Source: Nitrospira sp.
Lineage (GTDB): Bacteria > Nitrospirota > Nitrospiria > Nitrospirales > Nitrospiraceae
DNA length: 64,000 nucleotides
Direction: 5' to 3'
Assembly: GCA_024998595.1 (NCBI GenBank)
Contig: JACOEK010000002.1
Span: forward strand, 372,001 to 436,000
How positions within the stretch are numbered: the first letter of the stretch is position 1; the number at the start of each line of letters is the position of its first letter. Below, piece by piece: positions 26,437-34,345 of this stretch. Below the pieces are notes generated by a model, which saw only the letters and a list, made by a program, of their open reading frames with translations, was not told the origin of the DNA and ran no database searches. A program made the translations under genes and the position numbers.

Positions 26437-26482
26437 CTCCGGAGCTGAGGGCCACAGGTTCAAATCCTGTCAGGCGCACCAA
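26437..26482. repeat. attR core: second copy of the 46-bp repeat
   Basis: Identical to 10303-10348. It reproduces the 3' half of tRNA-Arg without its 5' half, so it is not a functional tRNA. It marks the right end of the island, 46 bp before tRNA-Lys. Confidence 0.95.
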
Positions 26483-26528
26483 TCGCTCTGTCAGGCATAT
26501 CACGATCGAGACATAGTGCACACCGGTG

Positions 26529-26604
<76 letters not shown>

Positions 26605-27166
26605 TTTTCTCTAAAATTTTCTCCTCGCTTCGCGTTTCAATCTTTCCTTCTCCGCCAGTAGCCACTTATTTTCCCTGTTCAATCATTTCCTTCGGCTAAA
26701 ATCCGCACTACTTCCCAACTGTCATTCAGTGGCTTTCGCTCTGGGGCAAAGAGCCCACACTCTCTGGAAGATTCACATCTCGAATTAGCTACATCTCCAG
26801 AGACTTAATTGCCCTGCTCAAACTGGTCGCACCGGCTTTGCGTATCTCTCGGGCTTCCCTTTTGAGAATTTAATCAACCCTCCTCGATTCACGAAAATAA
26901 ACATTCCCCGCATACGTACGGAGCCTATATTATGATTTTGATAATTGATCTCACAATAGAACTGCCCTGCTTCGATCTTGGGCGCAACCAGGACTTGAAT
27001 GGTTTATGAAGTCCCGCGCCTGAAGATGTTACGGCGCTGACACTGCCCATCAGTCCGAAGGAGCAGCGTGGGATGAACCCGTTGGACGGAGAGGAGGCGA
27101 CACGTTTCCTGGCCCCCTCCGTTCAGCGGCTTCTTACACAATATTACGCACGGAAAGGACTAAACT
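26605..27166. other. Gene-free stretch after tRNA-Lys
   Basis: About 560 bp with no convincing gene, known RNA motif or repeat. AAAGGA near 27156 is the ribosome site for the zinc-ribbon gene that follows. Confidence 0.4.
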
Positions 27167-27421
27167 GTGAAATGCTCTCGATGCGGAGGATACCTGGCAG
27201 AGGAACCATCAAACGATTTTTATTATCCGGAAGGTCGGTGGCGATGCGTTAATTGCGGAGCACGCAAGACCCACCATTCTCGTGGCTCCCGTAGACCTAT
27301 AGAGAAATCACCGCGAATGATTTCCGTCGTTCCCACAAATCACGCCCGCACCGCGCGGCTCCCTTTGGATCAGAACGATACATCCACAATGCTCTCTACC
27401 ACTGATGGAGCTCACCAATGA
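27167..27421 (+). CDS. Small zinc-ribbon protein
   Basis: 84 residues from a GTG start with AAGGA upstream. The N-terminus carries CSRCGGYL and, 25 residues on, CVNCGARK, a CxxC...CxxC zinc ribbon; the rest is basic and low in structure. Function unknown. Its stop overlaps the start of the next small zinc-ribbon gene (ATGA). Confidence 0.6.
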   Translation: MKCSRCGGYLAEEPSNDFYYPEGRWRCVNCGARKTHHSRGSRRPIEKSPRMISVVPTNHARTARLPLDQNDTSTMLSTTDGAHQ

Positions 27422-27570
27422 AGATTTATGACTGCCCCCGATGCCGACATCACAGTTTGGTCCCGACCGGGGGATTTTTGTATTGCGGACAGTGTGACTA
27501 TGCCATCACCGCCTATGCCTTAGCCGTTGAACAACGACCACGCAATGCGCCGCACACCTCGAAACACTGA
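27418..27570 (+). CDS. 50-residue zinc-ribbon protein
   Basis: A short gene coupled to the previous one. It starts MKIYDCPRCRHHSLVPTGG and continues LYCGQCDYAITAY, giving a CxxC...CxxC zinc ribbon. Two overlapping zinc-ribbon miniproteins suggest a functional pair, but nothing shows their role. Confidence 0.55.
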   Translation: MKIYDCPRCRHHSLVPTGGFLYCGQCDYAITAYALAVEQRPRNAPHTSKH

Positions 27571-27951
27571 CCTGCCAAGCTGATGCACCAAAATTGAAAG
27601 AGTTCATCACCCACTGCGCACCATCAGAAGGGTACGCGTCCCGTCCACTGTACCTACCTTTCATGCCTTGACTAATTGATACCTCTTGAGCCCATTCCTG
27701 CACTTCGACTGGCTCATGCGTTCAATCTAATCAGCTAAACTGGTGCCGCCCCCTAACGACTGTCTACGTGCATACTGCGTCACTGACACCATCCTCTAGC
27801 CAGTGAGCTTGGCCCCACCTCCACACCTTATCGATGCCGAGACTTATTGCGACCGCACTTGGCCTTGGTATCCGAACGGATTCACCATTATCGGATCGGA
27901 TACAACCTACATATTCAACTAAGACGACATACACTTTTTGAGACAGTACGA
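27571..27951. other. Gene-free stretch
   Basis: About 380 bp in which no convincing gene, RNA or repeat was recognised. Confidence 0.35.
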
Positions 27952-28164
27952 ATGGCCAATACAAAGGAATTTGAGCCTTCGCACAAGGCCACGAAGCGAT
28001 CGCTGAATGGTACGCGAGTTGCTACCTATCAGGACATCACATGTAAATTGACGGGCCAGTATGACGACAAAGAAAGCGAGGGCATCATGATCTGGGCCAT
28101 TATAATCGCCGGAACTTATGTAGCAGGAATTTACGTGATTCGCTTGGTATGGTGGCAGGAGTGA
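27952..28164 (+). CDS. Possible small single-helix membrane protein
   Basis: 70 residues: a charged N-terminus (MANTKEFEPSHKATKRSLNG) and a C-terminal membrane helix (IWAIIIAGTYVAGIYVIRLVWW). No ribosome site is visible. Unknown function, may not be expressed. Confidence 0.35.
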   Translation: MANTKEFEPSHKATKRSLNGTRVATYQDITCKLTGQYDDKESEGIMIWAIIIAGTYVAGIYVIRLVWWQE

Positions 28165-28386
28165 TGAATTCTCAGGTGCAGTGCGGTCGAGGGGAATACG
28201 CAGGCTATCTGCGCTACAGTCCGTTTGATTTACTCACTATACCGTATCGGGACCGGTTATCCTGCATGGCAACTCAGATTCACCCTGAGAGCAACCTCTG
28301 CTCGGATATCCCAGCCCCATCCGTGTCGGACTCATAACCCTGGGGCAGTGCAAATTTTGTCGAAAGTTCTCTCCGCAGATCACCCT

Positions 28387-28557
28387 ATGTCCATCGCGGC
28401 TGCTCCCGAGACCTCGCATTGTTGCCCTCTTTGCGCTGGAATCGTGCGTCGCTCTGAACGCCGTGGGTGGCGCGACTACTTTTGGCATCTCCTGGGTCGC
28501 TTTCCCTGGCGGTGTCGATCCTGCAGTTATCGCTTCCATGCCGCCAGCCGAGAGTAA
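28387..28557 (+). CDS. Small zinc-ribbon protein
   Basis: 56 residues with CCPLCAGIVRRSERRGWRD, a hydrophobic linker (YFWHLLGRFPW) and CRSCSYRFH. This CPxC - RR - aromatic linker - CxxC design recurs in small proteins of several GC-rich phyla; their role is unknown. Third small zinc ribbon in 1.4 kb. Confidence 0.55.
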   Translation: MSIAAAPETSHCCPLCAGIVRRSERRGWRDYFWHLLGRFPWRCRSCSYRFHAASRE

Positions 28558-28652
28558 GTTTCCCTTCAGTATTCCTGGGATCAGTTTGAGATGAGCCGCA
28601 CTGGTGCAGCCCCTCTAAGGTGGGATGTTCCGGTCTCTCTGGCAGCATTACA

Positions 28653-29036
28653 ATGCCATCCATGCAGTCACATCTATCATTACCGCGAACGTCGCGAGTC
28701 CGTCCCTCTACTTCAGAAACCTCTCTCTCCTTTCAACGTTCCCGAGATCGCCTTGGAATTGTATGTCCCGTCATGTTCGCCGGTGCCAGATTCATTGGAG
28801 AAGGGAGTGTGCTGAATCTGTCACTGGATGGATGCCTTCTAGAAGGGGAACGGACCATACTGGAAGGCAGCTATCTGACGGTACGGCTCCTGCTTCCTGA
28901 CAATGCCCGTGCGCTGGTAGTAGAACTCGCGGCTGTCCGCTGGGTTCGCACGCAATACTTCGGTATCGAATTTCTCCGGCTACCCCCTCTGGAACTCAGC
29001 CGCCTTGAGCACTTCTTAAGTGCCCACCGTCAGTGA
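28653..29036 (+). CDS. PilZ-domain protein
   Basis: About 127 residues, essentially one PilZ domain. An arginine-rich N-terminal element (SFQRSRDRLGIVCPV) stands for RxxxR and VLNLSLDGCLLEG for the (D/N)xSxxG motif, followed by the barrel strand AAVRWVRTQYFGIEF. PilZ domains bind cyclic di-GMP; the Arg and Ser/Gly elements are kept, so binding is plausible. Several ATGs are possible, 28653 is chosen without a clear ribosome site. Confidence 0.75.
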   Translation: MPSMQSHLSLPRTSRVRPSTSETSLSFQRSRDRLGIVCPVMFAGARFIGEGSVLNLSLDGCLLEGERTILEGSYLTVRLLLPDNARALVVELAAVRWVRTQYFGIEFLRLPPLELSRLEHFLSAHRQ

Positions 29037-29216
29037 CCTTCACAATCACCACATATCAACGACGGTTCCTCTGTGAGAGCGTGGAGCTGCTGGAATTCTA
29101 GCCCAGCGTGGATGCTAACCGCTCGCGTAGAACTGGTGGGCCGGAAATACTGCAACAACAAGAGTACTTGGGAAGTAACTATGTCCGCGAAGCCAGGACG
29201 GATGCGGACCCACGCC

Positions 29217-29663
29217 TCATTTCTCACCGAATGAGCGCACATACGTCAGCACCTGCCAGGCCTCTTCTTCCGTCAAGACCAAGGGAATGAAAGAGGCCAT
29301 ATCTGTCCCTGGGCTCCCGTTTTTTAGAATCCAGAACAATTCGCCGTCCGTACGTGCCTGCTGCCACATCTTGTCCGTGAAATTTCGTGGAAGTGGGCCC
29401 TTGAACGTAGAATAGTCCAAATCTATACCCAGGCCCTTCCCATCAGCCCCATGACAGGCACGACAGAAGGCTTTTCCTTCAAACAGAGCCTTGCCCTTCT
29501 CACGCATGTCCGGGGTCACAGGAAACGGATTCGTCACCGTCCGTGCCGATTCTATCTGATCGATCGGCACGCGAGGACGCAACACTTCGGAATCCGCTGA
29601 CCAGGCCACAGCCCTCACGCCGACAAAAGCCCAGGCAAGAAGAAAGAGGTGTCCGGCTTTCAT
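29217..29663 (-). CDS. Periplasmic mono-haem cytochrome c
   Basis: 148 residues from the ATG at 29663, with AGGAAG upstream; a longer start gives no signal peptide. A cleavable signal (MKAGHLFLLAWAFVGVRAVAWS) is followed by one haem site CRACH in GKAFCRACHGADGKG and a Met ligand candidate in GTDMASF. Class I-type electron carrier in the periplasm. It heads the left end of a minus-strand cluster with two DUF1264 proteins and a di-haem peroxidase. Confidence 0.88.
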   Translation of the reverse strand: MKAGHLFLLAWAFVGVRAVAWSADSEVLRPRVPIDQIESARTVTNPFPVTPDMREKGKALFEGKAFCRACHGADGKGLGIDLDYSTFKGPLPRNFTDKMWQQARTDGELFWILKNGSPGTDMASFIPLVLTEEEAWQVLTYVRSFGEK

Positions 29664-29747
29664 CACAGCATCTTCCTCTACAAAAGATCCCAGGTGGAGA
29701 AGGCACAGAAGTGCGCCCCCTCCGCCCGGTGACTTCAGCAAGCCTGC

Positions 29748-30302
29748 TTACTCAGTTCGATGCTTGTGGCCAACGGACTGTGGATGCCCGACTTCTCCAT
29801 TCGGCGCCTTCGCTCCGTCCGGCCAGAGATGAAAAATGATGCCATCGGTCTTCGCCGCGACCGCCGCGACTTCTTTGGCCTGCGCATCCGGCATATCTAG
29901 AATCTGAACACGCCCCGTCGCAATTTCGACCTCATGATCGTGGTAGTACTTATTCCAGGTGTCCAACGGAACATGAGCCCGCGACACGGATTTCGCCACA
30001 AAGTATTCGATGTCGGTCAGCAAGGCGTTCGAATCCGTTGATTCGAACAATAAGCACTGCAAGATCTCCGGTGAGATCGGCTTACAATAGTGATGATACG
30101 GACCATGCACCGACCCGTCTTCAAATTTATGAGGGGCCATCACGTGGATGGTATACCCCTGGGCGGGTGTCGGCATGGCTTTCGCCGCCGCTGCCGCCGG
30201 AGCAGCCGCGGCCGTGGACTTTCTTTCGTGGGACGTTTCGGCACAGCCGGCAACCGTAAAGGCAGCCGCGCACAATCCGATCATCGCAATCGCACTTCGC
30301 AT
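29748..30302 (-). CDS. DUF1264 lipoprotein
   Basis: 184 residues from an ATG with AAGGAGG upstream. The signal ends in FTVAGC, a lipobox, so it should be a lipoprotein; an alanine-rich linker follows. The DUF1264 core has HVMAPHKFEDGSVHGPYHHY, CLLFESTDSNALLTDIEYF and YYHDHEVEIATGRVQ, rich in histidines. The role of the family is unknown. It is a tandem paralogue of the gene at 30355-30861, which has a plain signal peptide instead. Confidence 0.85.
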   Translation of the reverse strand: MRSAIAMIGLCAAAFTVAGCAETSHERKSTAAAAPAAAAAKAMPTPAQGYTIHVMAPHKFEDGSVHGPYHHYCKPISPEILQCLLFESTDSNALLTDIEYFVAKSVSRAHVPLDTWNKYYHDHEVEIATGRVQILDMPDAQAKEVAAVAAKTDGIIFHLWPDGAKAPNGEVGHPQSVGHKHRTE

Positions 30303-30354
30303 AAGGGCCTCCTTACCATAGGTCAACAGATCGTCGATCTTCATACAACCACTA

Positions 30355-30861
30355 TTATTCCGTCCGGGGTTTATGTCCTACAGACGTGGGATGCCCGACC
30401 GATCCGTCAGGGGCTTTCGCACCTTTAGGCCATAAATGAAAGATGATGCCGTCGGTTTTGGCTGCGGCCGCGGCCACTTCTTTGGCCTGCGCATCCGGCA
30501 TGTCCAGCACCTGAACACGGCCGGTGGCAATTTCTACTTCGTGATCGTGATAGAACTTGTTCCACACATCGAGCGGTACCGCGGAGCGAGAAACGGGTTT
30601 CGCCACGAAGTACTCCACATCGGTCAACACGGCATTGGGCTCAGTCGACTCGAACAGTAGACACTGCAAAACCTCGGGCTTGATCGCTTTGCAGTAGTGA
30701 TGGAACGGACCGGCCACCGATCCATCTTCCATCTTGTGCGGGGCCATCACGTGAATATCAAATCCGTCGGCTGGACCCGGCTTCATATCCGCGGCCGATA
30801 CTGGCCCGCCGATGGCGAGCGCGAGCGTGCTCGCACCAAGCACGCAAAGATGTCGAAACAT
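30355..30861 (-). CDS. DUF1264 secreted protein
   Basis: 168 residues with a Sec signal (MFRHLCVLGASTLALAIGG) and a core closely matching its downstream neighbour (HVMAPHKMEDGSVAGPFHHY, FYHDHEVEIATGRVQVLD). GAGGAGG precedes the ATG. The pair looks like a recent tandem duplication that split one copy to the outer or inner membrane and left the other soluble. Neighbouring haem proteins suggest a periplasmic redox or peroxide context. Confidence 0.85.
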   Translation of the reverse strand: MFRHLCVLGASTLALAIGGPVSAADMKPGPADGFDIHVMAPHKMEDGSVAGPFHHYCKAIKPEVLQCLLFESTEPNAVLTDVEYFVAKPVSRSAVPLDVWNKFYHDHEVEIATGRVQVLDMPDAQAKEVAAAAAKTDGIIFHLWPKGAKAPDGSVGHPTSVGHKPRTE

Positions 30862-30972
30862 AACAGGCCTCCTCTGGTTGGGGTTGGAATGCGTGGATGT
30901 GTCTTATCGACAGACCGATCCATCGTGCCTCTCTGCCCGTAAGAGTCACCGCCGCCCGAAAGGATTCGCGAT

Positions 30973-32043
30973 TTATTTCGGCAACTGCGGCATGCTGAAC
31001 TTTATCGGCTCTCCCGTCAACGCCTTCAGGAACATCACGAGATCGGCTTTCTCGTCGGCTGTCAGACTCAGCGGGTGCATGAGCGGACTGAGAGTGGGAT
31101 TGCTGCCGCCTCCCTGGTCTAAGAATTCGACGACTTCCTCCAAAGTTTTGAAGGCACCGTCATGCATATAGGGAGCAGTTTCAGTGATACTGCGAAGAGT
31201 TGGCGTTTTGAATGCCCCTTTGTCCTTCTCCGCCCTGCTGACACTGTAACGTCCCAAATCCTCTTTCATCGGCCCTACTTGAGGTACACCGAGATTGTGG
31301 AATTGGTTGTCTGTAAAGTTCGCCCCGTTGTGACACAGAATACATCGAGCCTTTCCTTTAAAAAGACCCAACCCTCGAACCGCCGCTTCATCCATAGCTT
31401 TTGCATCGCCGAGCACATATTTATCAAAAGCGGAATTCGTGGATAGGACCGTACGCTCATAGGCGGCGATTGCCTCGGCAATGCCCTGTAAATTGACGTC
31501 CGTCCCGAAGACGGCTCGGAATTGTTGTTGATAGCCTTTAATCTTTCCCAGTTTGGCCACCACATGTTCGTGGGTCTCCGCCATCTCAACAGGGTTGTGA
31601 ATCGGCCCTATCGCTTGCTCTTCCAACGACCGCGCGCGGCCGTCCCAGAATTGCACCTGATTAAATCCCGTGTTGTAGACGGTCGGCGATTGGCGACCGC
31701 CGACGCCGCCGCCCACGCCAATGGACGTCTGCCGGGAGTCCGCAAATCCAGTTCCCGGGTTATGACAAAACGCGCAGGAGATCGCATTATTTTTTGATAG
31801 TCGTCCGTCAAAATAAAGCTGCTTTCCAAGCTCAAGTTTCGCCGCATAGTTCACGTTCGAGGACGGGGTGGGAACCACCGTCGGCAGTGGCCCGATATCA
31901 GGCACTGTTATGCCGTCGATGGTCACCGTTCCGTGAGGCGCGTAGCCGGAAGGTGAGGCACCCACGAGACTCTCGCCGATCCCGAATGCAGAAACACACA
32001 GCAGTATGAGGATAAAGCAGCGCGGCAAAACCGTTCGCACCAT
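30973..32043 (-). CDS. Di-haem cytochrome c peroxidase (CCP/MauG family)
   Basis: 356 residues from the second of two close ATGs (GGAGG is too near to the first at 32049). A signal peptide is followed by two c-haem sites: CAFCHNPGTGFAD in the N-terminal domain and CILCHNGANFTD in the C-terminal domain, with the usual TPTLRSITETAPYMHDG segment giving the Met ligand. It reduces hydrogen peroxide in the periplasm using a cytochrome c, perhaps the one at 29217-29663. Confidence 0.93.
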   Translation of the reverse strand: MVRTVLPRCFILILLCVSAFGIGESLVGASPSGYAPHGTVTIDGITVPDIGPLPTVVPTPSSNVNYAAKLELGKQLYFDGRLSKNNAISCAFCHNPGTGFADSRQTSIGVGGGVGGRQSPTVYNTGFNQVQFWDGRARSLEEQAIGPIHNPVEMAETHEHVVAKLGKIKGYQQQFRAVFGTDVNLQGIAEAIAAYERTVLSTNSAFDKYVLGDAKAMDEAAVRGLGLFKGKARCILCHNGANFTDNQFHNLGVPQVGPMKEDLGRYSVSRAEKDKGAFKTPTLRSITETAPYMHDGAFKTLEEVVEFLDQGGGSNPTLSPLMHPLSLTADEKADLVMFLKALTGEPIKFSMPQLPK

Positions 32044-32211
32044 ATACATGACCTCCTGTCTGGACTTCGTGTCATAGAACCGATGGAATTGCTGCCATCG
32101 CGCCGGGCATTGTACGCAGATTCATGGATTTGGTCGAGACTCTCATTCACCGTGAGACATGCCTCGAAACGCGTGGCACCCGACGATAGGCAGTGAAAAG
32201 CCGCAGTTTGT

Positions 32212-32805
32212 CTAGCGCATGGTAGAGCGCATGAGACTATCGGCTTGCGGAGGAAGAAAACCCTGATAGCCTTCGTGCCGTTCGGCGAGTTCGAGCACCG
32301 AAAAAGGCTGTCCGTCAATCATCTCCGGAGCAGTAAAAATCTGCCGCAGGGGGCCTCCGCGCGCGCCGACGATTTCGCCGGCGAAGACCACGCCCTTTGA
32401 TTTTAGTTTCAGGATTGCCTGCTCGATATTCTCTACCCGGACAGCCACATGATGAAACACACGATCGCCGAACTTCTCCACCCAACGCGGAACAATGCTG
32501 GTCTGCCCCCGAGCGTCCGGATAGGCCTGATCCACAAACAACGCCGGATATCCGGCTTTCCTGAAGACTTTTGCATACCAATCGTCGTAGTAAATCGTTT
32601 CATCGTACTCATACCCGAGGGCGGTGAACTCCTCCGCCCGGTGATCGATGTTCATGGTTCTGATGGTTAAGTGATCCATTACGGGCACAAACCCAACTCC
32701 GATGTCGTCCAGTGCGCGGCGAAGCATTCCGGCCGCGCTATTTTGTGAGAGGAATTCAGCCGTCATTCGTGCAATGACGGCATCAAGCTCAGCGGCTTGC
32801 CCCAT
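32212..32805 (-). CDS. VOC-type metalloenzyme, short DUF1338/HglS-like
   Basis: 197 residues; GGAGG before the ATG, which overlaps the ALDH gene end. MDHLTIRT gives a metal His followed four residues later by Arg, as in the HxxxRT of 2-oxoadipate dioxygenase/decarboxylase (HglS, DUF1338); FHHVAVRV and SVLELAER would supply the second His and the Glu of a VOC metal site. HglS proteins are much longer (over 400 residues), so this is a compact relative at best. Coupling to aldehyde dehydrogenase and saccharopine-dehydrogenase-like genes points to the lysine/2-aminoadipate route; the exact substrate is inferred. Confidence 0.65.
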   Translation of the reverse strand: MGQAAELDAVIARMTAEFLSQNSAAGMLRRALDDIGVGFVPVMDHLTIRTMNIDHRAEEFTALGYEYDETIYYDDWYAKVFRKAGYPALFVDQAYPDARGQTSIVPRWVEKFGDRVFHHVAVRVENIEQAILKLKSKGVVFAGEIVGARGGPLRQIFTAPEMIDGQPFSVLELAERHEGYQGFLPPQADSLMRSTMR

Positions 32806-34345
32806 GGGTCCCTCCTTCCGCCCGCCCAAAAGTGATACCCTGCGCCAATGGCAATTCAGTCCCCCAATTGATCGTCGTGGTCTGGCGTCGCATGTAGGCC
32901 TTCCAGGAGTCAGATCCCGCCTCACGCCCGCCGCCTGTGCTTTTCTCTCCGCCGAATGCTCCGCCGATCTCCGCACCGGAGGTGCCGATGTTGATATTGG
33001 CAATGCCGCAATCGCTTCCCGCCGTCGACAGGAACGCTTCGCCATGGCGTAGGTGAGTGGTAAACAGCGCAGACGATAGTCCCTGAGGAACGGCATTCTG
33101 CATTTGAATGGCTTCATCCAGGGTTCGATACGTCATGACGTACAAGATCGGCGCAAACGTTTCCTGTTGAACAATCTCCCAATGATTCTGGGCTCGCACA
33201 ATCGTGGGTTCGACAAAATATCCCGGACGGGATAATACCCGTCCCCCGCAGAGCACCTCGCCGCCGGCTTTCCTCGCCACATCGAGAGTCGATCGATAGC
33301 GCGCCACCGCTTCACCATCGATCAATGGCCCCATCATGACGTGAGGCTGAAGTGGATCCCCGATCGTAACCTGCTCATAGGCGGAAAGGAGGCGCGGTAT
33401 CAGCTTTTCATACTGGGACTCCTGCACGATCAGACGCCGCGTGCTAGTGCAGCGCTGTCCCGCGGTGCCGACTGCGCCGAAGACAATCGCTCTCGTGGCC
33501 AAGTCGAGGTCGGCGGTCTCATCGACAATGATGGCGTTGTTCCCGCTCAGTTCCAGTAAACTTCGCCCCAGGCGACGCCCGACCACCTCCGCCACATGCC
33601 TTCCCACCGGCACAGAACCGGTAAATGAGATCAGCGGAAGTCGTTCATCCCCAACCATGCGCTCGGCCAGTTCGACCCGATCCGTCGTAAACAGCCCGAA
33701 CACACCTGGGTATCCCGCGTCTTCCATGACGCGATTGCAGAGATGCTGTATGGCTAACGCGCAGAGCGGCGCTTTCGGCGAAGGTTTCCACAACACCGTA
33801 TTGCCCGCCACGGCCGCAATAAACGCATTCCAGGCCCAGACCGCAACTGGAAAGTTGAACGCGGTGATCACGCCCATTACGCCCAGCGGATGCCATTGTT
33901 CATACATCCGATGTTCCGGTCGTTCCGAGTGCATGGTGTGCCCGTACAGCATGCGGGAAAGCCCCACGGCGAAATCCGCCATGTCGATCATCTCCTGCAC
34001 TTCGCCATCGCCCTCGGCTTTGATCTTCCCCACTTCGAGCGAAATCAGGCTGCCCAGGGCATCCTTCTCTTCTCTCAATGCTTTCCCGATCAGGCGAATC
34101 ACCTCGCCGCGTTTGGGAGCCGGCACCGTCCTCCAAGACCGATGTGTCTGCTGCAGGCTGGTCACCATGGCGTCATAATCTTCGTCGGAGCACCCATACA
34201 CGCGAGCTAGGGGCATTCCTGTCGCTGGATTGTGGGATTCCATTACCCCAGCCTGCGTCGTATGCGTCCAGGCTGAGGAAGAACAGCCTCCTCCCGACAG
34301 TTCCTGGGCCAAACTCAACCGTTTGAATAGTTGTTGTGTCGTCAT
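32789..34345 (-). CDS. amaB: ALDH7-type aminoadipate-semialdehyde dehydrogenase
   Basis: 518 residues. Cofactor segment ITAFNFPVAVWAWN, WKPSPKAPL, FTGSVPVGR; catalytic Glu265 in LLELSGNN and Cys299 in GTAGQRCTSTRRL. GQRCTSTRR and the overall sequence are those of ALDH7/AmaB, which oxidises 2-aminoadipate 6-semialdehyde (or piperideine-6-carboxylate) to 2-aminoadipate. Coupled upstream to the saccharopine-dehydrogenase-like gene (4-bp overlap) and downstream to the VOC gene, so the three form one operon. The gene symbol is by family similarity. Confidence 0.85.
   Translation of the reverse strand: MTTQQLFKRLSLAQELSGGGCSSSAWTHTTQAGVMESHNPATGMPLARVYGCSDEDYDAMVTSLQQTHRSWRTVPAPKRGEVIRLIGKALREEKDALGSLISLEVGKIKAEGDGEVQEMIDMADFAVGLSRMLYGHTMHSERPEHRMYEQWHPLGVMGVITAFNFPVAVWAWNAFIAAVAGNTVLWKPSPKAPLCALAIQHLCNRVMEDAGYPGVFGLFTTDRVELAERMVGDERLPLISFTGSVPVGRHVAEVVGRRLGRSLLELSGNNAIIVDETADLDLATRAIVFGAVGTAGQRCTSTRRLIVQESQYEKLIPRLLSAYEQVTIGDPLQPHVMMGPLIDGEAVARYRSTLDVARKAGGEVLCGGRVLSRPGYFVEPTIVRAQNHWEIVQQETFAPILYVMTYRTLDEAIQMQNAVPQGLSSALFTTHLRHGEAFLSTAGSDCGIANINIGTSGAEIGGAFGGEKSTGGGREAGSDSWKAYMRRQTTTINWGTELPLAQGITFGRAEGGTHGASR

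Larger units (their letters stand above)
10303..26482. mobile_element. Integrated satellite-like genomic island in tRNA-Arg, 16.2 kb
   Basis: Bounded by the 46-bp att repeats. The first half carries integrase, CGNR zinc-finger protein, excisionase-like HTH, primase-polymerase/helicase, an iteron cluster, coiled-coil and scaffold-like proteins and a terminase-small-subunit-like protein. No portal, capsid, tail, large terminase or conjugation gene is present. The second half has a dead IS3-family copy and the AT-richer GTPase operon. The gene order int - regulator - primase - ori - terS is that of phage-inducible chromosomal islands. Upstream of attL and downstream of attR are ordinary host genes, and tRNA-Lys is 46 bp beyond attR. 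Confidence 0.88.

Noticed and set aside
26431-26482. Second tRNA-Arg
   Set aside because: Only the 3' half from the anticodon loop is present; there is no acceptor 5' strand or D-arm. It is the attR copy of the att repeat.
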